The notes below the pieces were generated by a model that saw only the letters and a list, made by a program, of their open reading frames with translations, ran no database searches and was not told where the DNA came from. The translations under genes and the position numbers were made by a program. DNA of 64,000 nt from Geodermatophilus obscurus (GTDB lineage Bacteria; Actinomycetota; Actinomycetes; Mycobacteriales; Geodermatophilaceae): the NCBI RefSeq assembly GCF_900143215.1, contig NZ_FRDM01000003.1:186001-250000 (forward strand). Reading direction: 5' to 3'. Position 1 is the first letter of the stretch. The number at the start of each line of letters is the position of its first letter. This document shows, piece after piece, positions 42,211-51,048 of the stretch.

Positions 42211-42729
42211 ATGGCGAGCCACCCGGCTCGGACCGGCCGGCCGGTCCCCGACGACGTCGAGGCCGGTGTCCCGGGGCGGCCCGGGGAGGGCGCGCGATCG
42301 GCGTCCGCCGCAGCCGTGGGCGCGGTGTACGGCGTGCCGACGGCAGGCGACGTGATGCACCGCCGTCCCCCGGTCGCCGACCAGGACATCTCCTTGTGGG
42401 ACGCCTGGGGGCGGCTGCGCGGCGCCGACTGCCGACACCTGGTGGTCGTCGACTCCCGGCTGCGCCCGGTGGGTGTGCTCGAGGAGCGGGACCTCGCCCT
42501 CCAGTGGCCGCCCGGCCCGTTCGAAGCGCACCGCCTCCCCCTGCGCCAGGTGGTGCGCGGACGGGCCCGGCCACAGGCGCGCAGCAGCGACGACATGGCC
42601 ACGGTCGCCCGGGCCATGCTGGCCGGCCGCACCGACGCCGTCCCGGTTGTCGACGACGACGGCCGGCTGCTCGGCCTGGTAACCGCGCGCCACTGCACCG
42701 AACTGGTGGCCCGCCACACGATCACCTAG
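42211..42729 (+). CDS. CBS-domain pair protein (paralog)
   Basis: A 172-residue protein with CBS motif 1 (about 44-98: AGDVMHRRPPVADQDISLWD, HLVVVDSRLRPVGVLEERDL) and motif 2 (about 110-165: ATVARAMLAGRTDAVPVVDD, DGRLLGLVTARH). It shares the W-P-P-G-P linker and overall pattern with the protein at 39326-39886, so the two arose by duplication. AGGAGGACGGAGCG precedes ATG 42211. Placement behind the TTGCC-box gene at 41774 suggests control by the same promoter. Binding of an adenine nucleotide is expected from the family. Confidence 0.86.
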   Translation: MASHPARTGRPVPDDVEAGVPGRPGEGARSASAAAVGAVYGVPTAGDVMHRRPPVADQDISLWDAWGRLRGADCRHLVVVDSRLRPVGVLEERDLALQWPPGPFEAHRLPLRQVVRGRARPQARSSDDMATVARAMLAGRTDAVPVVDDDGRLLGLVTARHCTELVARHTIT

Positions 42730-43215
42730 CGGACGGCCCCGACGTCGGTCGCCGCCGCTGTCGTCCGATGAGGCTCACGGTGGCCCCGAGGAGGCGTCGG
42801 TGCTGCCCACAGGGCTCGCGTCCTCGCGGGGGCACCACCGCACGCGCCCGAGCTGCGGGCTCCTGTCGCGCCCACCCAGCGAACTCCGGGCGGCCGGCCC
42901 TCGGTCCCGATGGCGTCGATCCTGGCATCCCCGTTCACTGGAGAACCGGGTGCGCAGCCCGCTACGTCGACATGGTCACGGTCGCGGGCACCGTGGCACG
43001 TCTACGACGCCCCGCGACATCGCCCGGCTCCGGATCATCGTCGGGGCGACGAATGTTCGGCGGACGGCCGGGCCTCCGCACGGACCCCGGCGACGTGCAT
43101 CGATCGGGTGGCCGAGCGGGCTCGTCCCGCCTGCCGCGGACGGCGTGTCGGCCGGCTCGGTGGACCCACCGCACGGCGAGCGGACCAGCCGGCCCCACTG
43201 CCTCCCCTGGAGCCC
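42730..43215. other. 486-base region without a recognisable gene
   Basis: Open frames cross this stretch on both strands but are low in ordered composition and match nothing I recognise. No repeat or hairpin stands out. It lies between the CBS gene and the convergent small membrane-protein gene. Confidence 0.4.
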
Positions 43216-43593
43216 TCAGCGATCCGCCGACCCGCGGCGGCGCTGCCGCGGCCGCGACCCCGACGCCGGTCGGCGTGCCGCCTGCAGACCCCGGTTGATC
43301 TCCGCCAGCACCGCCCAGGCTGGAGTCGTGTGCGCCCGGCCCCGCCGAGGCACGTAACGCCACAGGGCCCAGCCGAGGGCGGTGGCGACACCGACCGACA
43401 GGCCCGCGACGAGCGCTCCGAGGAGGATCAGCAGGAACGCGCCCACCACGCCGGCGACCACCAGGACGGGCGGATCGGCCGGGTCCGGGGGTGCCGGCCG
43501 GGTGACCGGCACCGGCCGCGGGGACTCCACGGCGTCCTCGGCCCAGAGCCGTTCGGTGTCGTTCCGCACTCGTTGCTCGGAATCGCTGTGCAT
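43216..43593 (-). CDS. Small membrane protein, DUF3040-like (paralog 5)
   Basis: A 125-residue, more diverged member of the family. The N-terminus MHSDSEQRVRNDTERLWAED with AVESPRPVPV keeps the charged helix. The hydrophobic core is PPVLVVAGVVGAFLLILLGA and LVAGLSVGVATALGWALWRY, closest to paralogs 2 and 4, and the tail is strongly basic. ATG at 43593 follows GGAGGTGGTC. A weaker TTGCC-box lies 87 bases upstream, the same distance as for paralogs 2-4. Function unknown. Confidence 0.74.
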   Translation of the reverse strand: MHSDSEQRVRNDTERLWAEDAVESPRPVPVTRPAPPDPADPPVLVVAGVVGAFLLILLGALVAGLSVGVATALGWALWRYVPRRGRAHTTPAWAVLAEINRGLQAARRPASGSRPRQRRRGSADR

Positions 43594-43679
43594 GACCACC
43601 TCCGTTGCCGATACCGAGCATGTACGCCCGCGGATGCACCCCGCTTCGGCCTCCTTCGGCCGAATTGGGCACGCTGACC

Positions 43680-43696
43680 TTGCCGGCCACAGGCAA
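43680..43696 (-). promoter_or_regulatory. TTGCC-box palindrome before paralog 5 (weak)
   Basis: On the minus strand TTGCCTGTGGCCGGCAA keeps TTGCC and GGCAA at the right spacing. TCGGCCG is at +17 to +23; the GGCA-G-TG element is not recognisable. The ATG is at +87. Confidence 0.55.
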
Positions 43697-44079
43697 CAGA
43701 GCGACCAACCCGCACGGTGACCCGAAGGCGAGGCGGGGACGGCGGCGAGGACGGTGACGACGTCCTGACAGGGCACTCGCGCGTGGCGGGGCACCGGAGG
43801 AGTGGAGGAGGCCGACCCCAGGGGGCCGGGGATGCCCCATCCGGTGCCGCACACCCGCGCACGGACGAGACCGAGAGGGCCTGACGCCCTCGCCAGGACA
43901 CGAGCCCCCTTTCGGGACCACCCCTGCTCCCGGGCGTGCTCGCGGCTCCGTCCCGGGTTGCCTGGTGTGGACGACGCTTGGGCCGACTGCCGCTCCTTGC
44001 CGGATGCCGGCAGCCATGTCCCGGCCGAGATGACCGACCGAGACCGTGGGCCGCGGCGCGGATCGGGGCCACGCTCGAT

Positions 44080-44116
44080 GCATGACCGGGCCATCAGACG
44101 CATGACCGGGCCATCA
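44080..44116 (+). repeat. Tandem direct repeat, 17 bp with 20-bp period
   Basis: GCATGACCGGGCCATCA occurs at 44080-44096 and again at 44100-44116. It lies in the 43697-44239 region, which has no supported gene. That region also holds an imperfect TTGCC palindrome at 43997-44013 lacking the downstream promoter elements. Confidence 0.6.
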
Positions 44117-44239
44117 CGAGTCCGGCCCCGGCCGGATGGGGTGGTCGGGGCGATGGATCGAGATCCTCGGCGCCGGTCGGGTGGAGCGCGCGGGGGACGG
44201 ATCGTCGGCTCGTCGGAGGACGACGCGGGAGGGTGAGGG

Positions 44240-44605
44240 ATGACAGACGTCCACGTGCAGGCGCGGCGGCTGCCGGGTGTCGGTTGGCGCTACACCATCC
44301 CGGCCGACAGAGGCCGTCAGGTCGTGGTCGTCGTCGAGGACCGCGGACCTCGGCATCTCGCACTCCTCGATCCCCGCCTGGACGAAGCGCTGACGACGGT
44401 CCGGCTCCCCCCTGATCGCGCCTCCGTGCTCGCCGCGTTGCTGACCGGTGCCCGGTTCACCCTGGACTCCTCCGACGGGCCCGCCGTCGACGATCGAACC
44501 CCCGAGTTGGTCGACCCCGAGGGCGGACGGGCCGCACAGGAGGGGGACGAGCTCGTGGTCGCGGCGCGACGCGGGCGGATGACATCCCTCCGCAGCGCTG
44601 TGTGA
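44240..44605 (+). CDS. KhtT-N domain protein without TrkA-C
   Basis: A 121-residue protein. The first 75 residues (ARRLPGVGWRYTIPADRGRQ, VVVVVEDRGPRHLALLDPRL, RASVLAALLTGA) match the N-terminal domain of KhtT-type regulatory subunits of cation/proton antiporters (pattern L-P-G-x-G and A-A-L-L-x-G). The TrkA-C ligand-binding domain that normally follows is absent; the C-terminal 45 residues are polar and unstructured. No antiporter gene is adjacent. It may regulate a distant KefB-type channel or have another role. GGGAGGGTGAGGG precedes ATG 44240. Confidence 0.72.
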   Translation: MTDVHVQARRLPGVGWRYTIPADRGRQVVVVVEDRGPRHLALLDPRLDEALTTVRLPPDRASVLAALLTGARFTLDSSDGPAVDDRTPELVDPEGGRAAQEGDELVVAARRGRMTSLRSAV

Positions 44606-44975
44606 ACGGCGCCCTGCCGCACGCCGGTACGGCGCCCGTGCATGGTCTGGATGGAGCCGGGTCCTGCTACACCTCCCCGTCGCACGGCCCGGTCGCGTCC
44701 TGGCGGGCTGCCTCGTCGGCGGTGCCGGGGACCAGCAGCCGCGGCCACCCGGCACAGCCGATCGTGCCCGACGGACCCTGCGCAGGGCCGGGGCCCTTCG
44801 GGGCCGCCACTGCATCCCCGTCGGCCGGAAACGAGCGTGGGCGTGCCGGCGGCCGCGACGAGCAGATGGTGGCGTTTCTCGTCGGTGCACCTGTGGCTGG
44901 GGCTGGCGTGTCCGGCCCGGCAGGTGTGCGATGGGAGGACACAACCCCGTCGTCGACCGTCAGGAGCATGACGTC
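44606..44975. other. 370-base intergenic region
   Basis: No gene is supported. AGGAG at 44961-44965 belongs to the universal stress protein gene. No TTGCC-box or DosR-like palindrome was found here despite the stress gene downstream. Confidence 0.4.
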
Positions 44976-45443
44976 GTGAGCACTCCGGGCACCGATCCCC
45001 AGTCCGGTTCCGGCCGCATCGTCGTCGGAGTGGACGGCTCACCCTCCTCGGAGGAAGCGTTGCGGTGGGCGATCGGCCAGGCGCGGCTCACCGGCCAACC
45101 GGTCGAGGCGGTCATCTCCTGGAGCATCCCGGTGGGTTTCGGCGATGCGGCCGGTGTTCTCGTGACCCTCGACTGGGAGGCCGAACCCACCAGCACGCTG
45201 AAGAACACGGTCGCGAAGGCGGTGGACCCGCCGGACGCGGACCGGGTGTCGCAGCGCGTGGTGCAGGGTCATCCTGCGCAGGTCCTGCTCGACGCAGCGG
45301 CGGATGCGGCCCTGCTCGTCGTCGGCAGCCGTGGCCGCAGCGGGTTCACGGGAATGCTGCTCGGCTCGGTCAGCCAGAACGTGGTCGCGCGCGCCGCCTG
45401 CCCGGTCGTCGTCGTCCGCGCCCCCGCGGACACGCCGGGGTGA
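44976..45443 (+). CDS. Universal stress protein, single domain
   Basis: A 155-residue UspA-fold protein. RIVVGVDGSPSSEEALRWAI carries the adenine-binding aspartate. VVGSRGRSGFTGMLLGSVSQ followed by NVVARAACPVVVV is the ATP-binding G-x2-G-x9-G-S motif, so it should bind ATP. Single-domain ATP-binding USPs support survival during starvation and hypoxia in actinobacteria. GTG at 44976 was chosen with AGGAG ten bases upstream. It stands alone in the stress-gene region. Confidence 0.9.
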   Translation: MSTPGTDPQSGSGRIVVGVDGSPSSEEALRWAIGQARLTGQPVEAVISWSIPVGFGDAAGVLVTLDWEAEPTSTLKNTVAKAVDPPDADRVSQRVVQGHPAQVLLDAAADAALLVVGSRGRSGFTGMLLGSVSQNVVARAACPVVVVRAPADTPG

Positions 45444-45923
45444 CCGGACGGCGCGGGCGGACGTCCGCGTCGACCCGGTGCAACGGAGTTCAGCGCCCTC
45501 GCTGATCGGCCGGTCCGTCCGACCCGGCGACGTACTCGTGGGCGTCCCGGATCTGCTGTGAGAGGCCGGTGGCTGGGAGCCGAGGCCTCGGGACTTCGCC
45601 GTTCCGGCGGTCGTCCTGTGCAGCCGCGCCGCCGCGGACCGTCTCAGGTCAACGGTTCCCCACGTCGCCGTGACGATCGCTGCCGAGCTGGGCCTCGACC
45701 TGGCCGGCCCGGCAGTCGCCCGACTGGTGGCCCGCTCCGGCGCTGACCCGACCCGTCCGGATCTCGCAGACACGTCACAGCGGTCAGCACGACCGCCCCC
45801 GGCGTCCGCCTCCGCGGAGCGCGCCACGTGCCGCCTGCAGACCCTCGCACTCACCGGCACACGGAACGACCACGTACTGCAGTGGACGTCTCCGGACGGG
45901 GAACGATGGTGGTCAGAAGGGTG
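45444..45923. other. Region without a called gene
   Basis: Fragments of protein-like sequence occur (GRSVRPGDVLVGVPDLL ending at 45561, and VPHVAVTIAAELGLDLAGPA around 45650-45710), but I recognise no family and no complete frame. It may be the remains of a decayed gene. Confidence 0.3.
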
Positions 45924-45948
45924 GTCAGCGCCCGGACGTTCCGCTGAC
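45924..45948 (-). terminator. Hairpin after the PEP synthase gene
   Basis: GTCAGCG-11 nt-CGCTGAC is a perfect 7-bp inverted repeat 27 bases after the ppsA stop codon. There is no T-run. Confidence 0.4.
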
Positions 45949-45974
45949 GCGGCTCGTCGGCGGATCGCCACTCC

Positions 45975-48407
45975 TCAGGTCGTGCGGCCGGCCTCGGCCA
46001 GGTGGAGCCAGGTGTCGACGACGGTGTCGGGGTTCAGGGACATGGACTCGATCCCCTGCTGCACGAGCCACTCGGCGAGGTCGGGGTGGTCGCTGGGACC
46101 CTGGCCGCAGATGCCGACGTACTTCCCGCGCTCCAGGCACGCTCTGATCGCCATTCCCAGCAGGGCGAGCACCGCCGGGTCCCGCTCGTCGAAACCCCCG
46201 GCGACCAGGGCCGAGTCGCGGTCGAGCCCCAGCGTCAGCTGCGTCATGTCGTTGGAGCCGATGGAGAACCCGTCGACGTGGTCGAGGAAGGCGTGAGCCA
46301 GCAGCGCGTTGGACGGCAGCTCGCACATCATCACCACCGACAGGTCGTTCTCCCCGCGGCGCAGGCCGTGCTCGCCCAGCAGGCGCACCACGCCCTCGAT
46401 CTCCGCGACGGTCCGGACGAACGGGATCATGATCTTGACGTTGGTCAGGCCCATCTCGTCGCGGACGTAGCGCAGCGCCTCGCACTCCATGGCGAAGCAG
46501 TCGGCGAAGTCGGCCGACAGGTACCGCGACGCCCCGCGGTAGCCGATCATCGGGTTCTCCTCGTGCGGCTCGTAGCGTTCGCCGCCGAGCAGGTTGGCGT
46601 ACTCGTTGGACTTGAAGTCGCTCATCCGCACGATCACCGGCTCGGGCGCGAACGCCGCAGCGATCATGGAGACGCCCTCGGCGACCCGCTGGACGAAGAA
46701 GTCCCGCGCCGAGGGGTAGGCGACGATCCGCTCCTCGATCTGCGCCCGCAGTGGTGCGTCGAGATCCTCGAGGTCCAGCAGCGCCCGCGGATGGATGCCG
46801 ATCTGCCGGTTGATGACGAACTCCAGCCGGGCCAGCCCGACGCCGGCGTGCGGCAGCCGAGAAAAGGTGAAGGCCTGCTCGGGCGTTCCCACGTTCATCA
46901 TGATCTTGGTGGGGATCTCCGGCATGGCGGCCAGCGACGTCTCCGCCACCTCGAAGCCCACCTCGCCGGCGTAGACGAGGCCGGTGTCGCCCTCGGCGCA
47001 GGAGACGGTGACCGGATCGCCGTTGCTCAGCGCCCGGGTGGCGGTTCCGGTGCCGACGACGGCGGGGATGCCCAGCTCGCGGGCGATGATGGCCGCGTGG
47101 CAGGTCCGCCCGCCGCGGTTGGTCACGATCGCCGAGGCCCGTTTCATGATCGGTTCCCAGTCCGGGTCGGTCATGTCCGCCACCAGCACATCGCCGGCGG
47201 TGAAGGAGTCCATCTCGTCGATGTCGGTGAGCACCCGGACCGCACCCGCGCCGATCTTCTGACCGATCGCCCGCCCCTCGACCACGACGTCCCCGGTGCC
47301 GGTGAGCGTGTAGCGCTCGGTGGTGTTCCCGGAGCGGGACTGCACGGTCTCCGGGCGCGCCTGCAGGATGAGGATCTGCCCGGTCAGCCCGTCCTTGCCC
47401 CACTCGATGTCCATCGGCCGGCCGTAGTGCTCCTCGATCCGGCAGGCCTGCCGGGCCAGTTCGGTGACCTCGTCGTCGGTGAGGGACAGCAGTCGGCGCT
47501 CGGCGGGGTCGACGTCGACGAACGCGGTCGTCCGGCCGACCTCGGCGTGCTCGGTGTAGACCATCTTGGTGGCCTTCTCCCCCACCCCCCGCTTGAGGAT
47601 CGCCGGGCGCCCGGCCCGCAGCGCCGGCTTGTAGACGTAGAACTCGTCGGGGTTGACCGCCCCCTGCACGACGCCCTCGCCGAGCCCGTAGGCCGACGTC
47701 ACGAACACGGCGTCCCGGAACCCGGACTCGGTGTCCATGGTGAACACCACCCCGGAGGCCCCGACGTCGGAGCGCACCATCCGCTGCACGCCCGCCGACA
47801 GCGACACCGCCTCGTGGTCGAAGCCGTGGTGCACCCGGTAGGCGATCGCCCGGTCGTTGTACAGCGAGGCGTAGACCTCCCGGACGGCCTGCAGCACCGC
47901 GTCGACGCCCCGCACGTTGAGGAACGTCTCCTGCTGTCCGGCGAACGAGGCGTCGGGCAGGTCCTCGGCCGTGGCGCTGGAGCGCACCGCGACGGAGGCC
48001 TGCGCGTCGTCCCCGGCCAGCCGGGCGTAGGCCGCCCGGATGTCGGCCTCCAAGGCCGGCGGGAAGGGCTGCTCGACGACCGCCCGGCGGATCTCCCGGC
48101 CGGCGGCCGACAGCGCCCGGACGTCGTCGGTGTCCAGCGCGCGCAGCCGCTCGGCGATGGAGGCGGCCAGGCCGGTGTCACCGAGGAAGCGCTGGTAGGC
48201 CGCCGCCGTGGTGGCGAAGCCGTCGGGAACGCTGACCCCGGCGTCGGCCAGGTTGGAGATCATCTCGCCCAGCGAGGCGTTCTTGCCGCCGACCACCTCC
48301 AGGTCGCCCAGCCCCAGCTCGGCGAACCACCGGACGTTGTCGGCGTCGCCGGCCGTGCCCCCCGCCGTGCGGCCGGCCGGTACCTCGGGTGCGGTGTCGG
48401 TGCTCAT
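45975..48407 (-). CDS. ppsA: Phosphoenolpyruvate synthase
   Basis: PpsA (810 residues) converts pyruvate, ATP and water to PEP, AMP and phosphate for gluconeogenesis. The N-terminal ATP-grasp domain shows [13 protein letters not shown] and [20 protein letters not shown]. The phosphohistidine domain has [15 protein letters not shown] with catalytic H437. The C-terminal TIM barrel ends in [12 protein letters not shown] with the acid-base cysteine near residue 768 and [16 protein letters not shown] for PEP binding. ATG at 48407 overlaps the stop of the upstream PSRP gene (ATGA). The length and W-x-x-x-L start match PEP synthase and not pyruvate phosphate dikinase. Confidence 0.95.
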   Translation of the reverse strand: MSTDTAPEVPAGRTAGGTAGDADNVRWFAELGLGDLEVVGGKNASLGEMISNLADAGVSVPDGFATTAAAYQRFLGDTGLAASIAERLRALDTDDVRALSAAGREIRRAVVEQPFPPALEADIRAAYARLAGDDAQASVAVRSSATAEDLPDASFAGQQETFLNVRGVDAVLQAVREVYASLYNDRAIAYRVHHGFDHEAVSLSAGVQRMVRSDVGASGVVFTMDTESGFRDAVFVTSAYGLGEGVVQGAVNPDEFYVYKPALRAGRPAILKRGVGEKATKMVYTEHAEVGRTTAFVDVDPAERRLLSLTDDEVTELARQACRIEEHYGRPMDIEWGKDGLTGQILILQARPETVQSRSGNTTERYTLTGTGDVVVEGRAIGQKIGAGAVRVLTDIDEMDSFTAGDVLVADMTDPDWEPIMKRASAIVTNRGGRTCHAAIIARELGIPAVVGTGTATRALSNGDPVTVSCAEGDTGLVYAGEVGFEVAETSLAAMPEIPTKIMMNVGTPEQAFTFSRLPHAGVGLARLEFVINRQIGIHPRALLDLEDLDAPLRAQIEERIVAYPSARDFFVQRVAEGVSMIAAAFAPEPVIVRMSDFKSNEYANLLGGERYEPHEENPMIGYRGASRYLSADFADCFAMECEALRYVRDEMGLTNVKIMIPFVRTVAEIEGVVRLLGEHGLRRGENDLSVVMMCELPSNALLAHAFLDHVDGFSIGSNDMTQLTLGLDRDSALVAGGFDERDPAVLALLGMAIRACLERGKYVGICGQGPSDHPDLAEWLVQQGIESMSLNPDTVVDTWLHLAEAGRTT

Positions 48408-49333
48408 GAGCGGATGGTCCTTCCTCGCCGGAGGTCGTGGCCGGACTGCGGGGGCGCGCCGGAGCTGCTCCGTTGCCGGGCCAGGGTCTGGATCACCACG
48501 GTGGCGATCTCCTCGACGGAGGCCGCCGAGGTGTCCACCGTGGGCAGGTGGTGCCTGTCGTAGATCGCCGTCGCCCGGCGGAGCTCGAAGCGGCACTGCT
48601 CCTCGGAGGCGTACGTCGAGTCGGGTCGTCGCTCCTGCCGGACCCGGCTGAGCCGAGCCACGGTGGTGGTCAGCCCGAAGCAGCGGTCCGCGAGGTCCCG
48701 GACCGGGCGCGGCAGGTCGGTGGTGTCCAGGTCCTCGTCGACCAGGGGGTAGTTCGCCACGAACAGGCCGTGCTGCAGGGCCAGGTACATCGCCGTCGGG
48801 GTCTTCCCGCACCGCGAGGGCGCCAGCAGGACCACGTCGGCTCGGTCCAGCCCACGGGGGCTCAGACCGTCGTCGTGCTCGATGGCGAACTCGATCGCCG
48901 CCATCCGGGCGTTGTAGCGCCGCACGTCGCCGACCCCGTGCAGCCGCCGCGCCTCACGCAGCCCGCGGACCCCCAGCTGCTCCTCCACCCGGCTCATGTG
49001 GATGCCGAAGAAGTCGATGATCGGGGCGTTGGTCTTCAGCAGCTCCTCCCGCACCTCGTCCACGGCCGCGGTGGTGAACACCAGCGGGGTCACCGGGCCC
49101 GCCATCACCGCGTCGAGCCGGGCCACCACCTCACGGGCCTGCTCCACCGTGGAGATGAACGGGATCAGCGTGCGCTCGAAGCGCACGTCGGGGAACTGGA
49201 TGAGCAGCGCGTTGCCCATCGTCTCGGCGCTGATCCCCGTGCTGTCGGACAGGAAGAAGACCGGGACCACCACGTCGGCATCGCGGTCGTGGCGAGATGC
49301 CGGGTCCGGATCGGGCGACGGCGACGACGGCAC
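48404..49333 (-). CDS. ppsR: PEP synthase regulatory kinase/pyrophosphorylase (PSRP)
   Basis: A 309-residue DUF299 protein. [15 protein letters not shown] is the family N-terminal motif (residues 27-40), and [20 protein letters not shown] is the P-loop (G-K-T at residues 176-178). Family members inactivate PEP synthase by ADP-dependent phosphorylation of a threonine beside the catalytic histidine and reverse it with phosphate. In PpsA here the residue two before H437 is T435 (G-R-T-C-H), the expected target. GTG at 49333 follows GAGGGGAG. Overlap with ppsA shows coupled synthesis of enzyme and regulator. Confidence 0.93.
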   Translation of the reverse strand: MPSSPSPDPDPASRHDRDADVVVPVFFLSDSTGISAETMGNALLIQFPDVRFERTLIPFISTVEQAREVVARLDAVMAGPVTPLVFTTAAVDEVREELLKTNAPIIDFFGIHMSRVEEQLGVRGLREARRLHGVGDVRRYNARMAAIEFAIEHDDGLSPRGLDRADVVLLAPSRCGKTPTAMYLALQHGLFVANYPLVDEDLDTTDLPRPVRDLADRCFGLTTTVARLSRVRQERRPDSTYASEEQCRFELRRATAIYDRHHLPTVDTSAASVEEIATVVIQTLARQRSSSGAPPQSGHDLRRGRTIRS

Positions 49334-49440
49334 GGGCTGGCTCCCCTCTGTCGTGCACCCGCGCGCGCCGGTGGTGCATACGCGAGCACCGGCGAGCGGG
49401 GAGCTCCCTGGCCGCAGGCAGGCGGTGCGTGGATGTGCGC

Positions 49441-49552
49441 CCCCCGTTGACGCCGTAGGTGCACCGGTGATGTAACCGGATTCCTCACGGCAGAGGTAGA
49501 TGCCGAGCTCGGCGGCGTCGTCGACGTCGTCGTAGGGGCCACCGATCACGCC
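49441..49552 (-). pseudogene. C-terminal fragment of a short-chain dehydrogenase
   Basis: The minus strand reads GVIGGPYDDVDDAAELGIYL followed by CREESGYITGAPTASTGG. This resembles the SDR end (P-x-D-V-A-x-x-x-x-x-L-x-S-D-E-S-x-Y-I-T-G-x-x-x-x-x-D-G-G), where Y-I-T-G is diagnostic. No upstream catalytic part (Y-x3-K) or cofactor motif is present, and the frame runs directly towards the PSRP gene. It is probably a relic. Confidence 0.55.
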
Positions 49553-50108
49553 TCGCGGCGCGCAGGTGTGATGGCGACGAGCCGGCCGGTGCACCCGAGG
49601 GTCCGGCAGTTCCCGAGCGCGATGCGGCCCACGAGCGGGAGGGCGAGTCACCGCCGACCGCCAGGGACCGCGGCCGGTACCGCACGTCGGAGGACGTGGG
49701 ACGAGGATCAGTGCACCCGCGGCCGGACCGGGACGACAGCGTGTCGTGAACGGCGCGGGGCACCGGACACCTGGCGCCCCCTGGTGGCCGGGTTGACCGC
49801 GACCGGGGTCTCCTCCGTCGCCCGGACCGGCGCCTGGAGCTCACCGTCGACGACCACACCGAAGGCGCTCCCGTTCGAGGTCTCGCCGGAGGAGCGACCG
49901 GGTCGGCTCGACGTCGAGCTCCACCGGTGCGGTCCACGACATCAGCGGCGGCCGGGACGCGCCATCGGGCCATGCCCTCATCACGTTCCTGCTGCTCCGA
50001 TGGGCCAGCCGGGGCCCGACGCCGCAGTGTGAGCCAGGTCACTCTCCAGTAGGGTGGCTCCTACGGTTGCCGCCACACCCCGACGCCAACGACCGGATCG
50101 GAGGCGCG
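49553..50108. other. 556-base region ahead of the proline operon
   Basis: No gene is supported; frames are arginine- and proline-rich shadows. The right end should hold the promoter of the proline catabolic genes, and GGAGGCGCG precedes ATG 50109. I could not identify -35 or -10 boxes. Confidence 0.4.
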
Positions 50109-51020
50109 ATGGTCAACCGAGTGCTGGTGTGGGCCGCCGCGAGCCCGAGGCTCCAGCGGCAGGTCACGGAGAACCCGATCGCCCGCCGGGCCGCACACCG
50201 GTTCGTGGCCGGGGAGCGGCTCGAGGAGGCGCTCGAGGCGGCCGCGGCGCTCAACTCCCGGCGGATCGGCGGCATCCTCGACCTCCTCGGGGAGGGGGTC
50301 ACCGACCTGTCCGGCGCGACCCACGCGGTCGAGGAGTACGAGGACGCGATCCAGGCGATCGCCGACCGCGGCCTGGACTCCACCGTCTCCATCAAGCTCT
50401 CCCAGCTGGGTCAGACCGTGGACCGGGACGCGTGCGTGGCGAACCTGAACGAGATCCTCGACCGGGCCAAGGCGCTGGGCGTCCGCGTCGAGGTCGACAT
50501 GGAGGACAGCAGTCTGGTCCCGGACACGCTCTCGCTCTTCCGGGACGCCGCCGCCACGCACCCGCAGACGCGGCTGGCCATCCAGGCTGCCCTGCGTCGC
50601 ACGCCGCTGGACCTGGAAGCTCTTGCGCCGCTCAAGCCCCGGATCCGGCTGGTCAAGGGGGCCTACGCCGAACCGGTCGAGGCCGCCCAGCAAGGGAAGA
50701 AGGAGGTCCGGGCGCAGTTCATGTACCTCACCGACTGGTTGTTCCAGCACGGCTCGGATCCCGCGTTCGGCACGCACGACGACGAGTTGATCGCCTACGC
50801 GCGCCAGGCGGCGGCCCGGGCAGGCCGGGGACCGGAGGAATTCGAGTTCCAGTTCCTGTACGGGATCCGCCGCGACCTCCAGCAGCAGCTCGTGGACCAG
50901 GGACACCGGGTCCGCGTCTACATCCCGTTCGGTTCGGCCTGGTACCCCTACCTGACGCGCCGGATGGCGGAGCGCCCGGCCAACCTGCTGTTCTTCCTGC
51001 GCGCCCTCGCCGGTCGGTGA
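50109..51020 (+). CDS. Proline dehydrogenase (monofunctional)
   Basis: A 303-residue FAD-dependent PRODH that oxidises proline to pyrroline-5-carboxylate and passes electrons to the quinone pool. STVSIKLSQLG holds a barrel strand with the conserved lysine. VEVDMEDSSLVPDTLSLFRD, LVKGAYAEPVEAAQQGKKEV and FQFLYGIRRDLQQQL are family blocks, and RVYIPFGSAWYPYLTRRMAE carries the Y-x2-R-R motif that binds the substrate carboxylate. GGAGG six bases before ATG 50109 decided the start. It is 28 bases ahead of the P5C dehydrogenase gene in one transcript. Confidence 0.94.
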   Translation: MVNRVLVWAAASPRLQRQVTENPIARRAAHRFVAGERLEEALEAAAALNSRRIGGILDLLGEGVTDLSGATHAVEEYEDAIQAIADRGLDSTVSIKLSQLGQTVDRDACVANLNEILDRAKALGVRVEVDMEDSSLVPDTLSLFRDAAATHPQTRLAIQAALRRTPLDLEALAPLKPRIRLVKGAYAEPVEAAQQGKKEVRAQFMYLTDWLFQHGSDPAFGTHDDELIAYARQAAARAGRGPEEFEFQFLYGIRRDLQQQLVDQGHRVRVYIPFGSAWYPYLTRRMAERPANLLFFLRALAGR

Positions 51021-51048
51021 GGTCCACGACATCCGGAGCGTGATCGTC

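Noticed and set aside
43997-44013. TTGCCGGATGCCGGCAG, an imperfect TTGCC palindrome
   Set aside because: It lacks YTGRCCG at +17 and the GGCA element at +55, and no small membrane-protein gene follows. Not counted among the seven sites.
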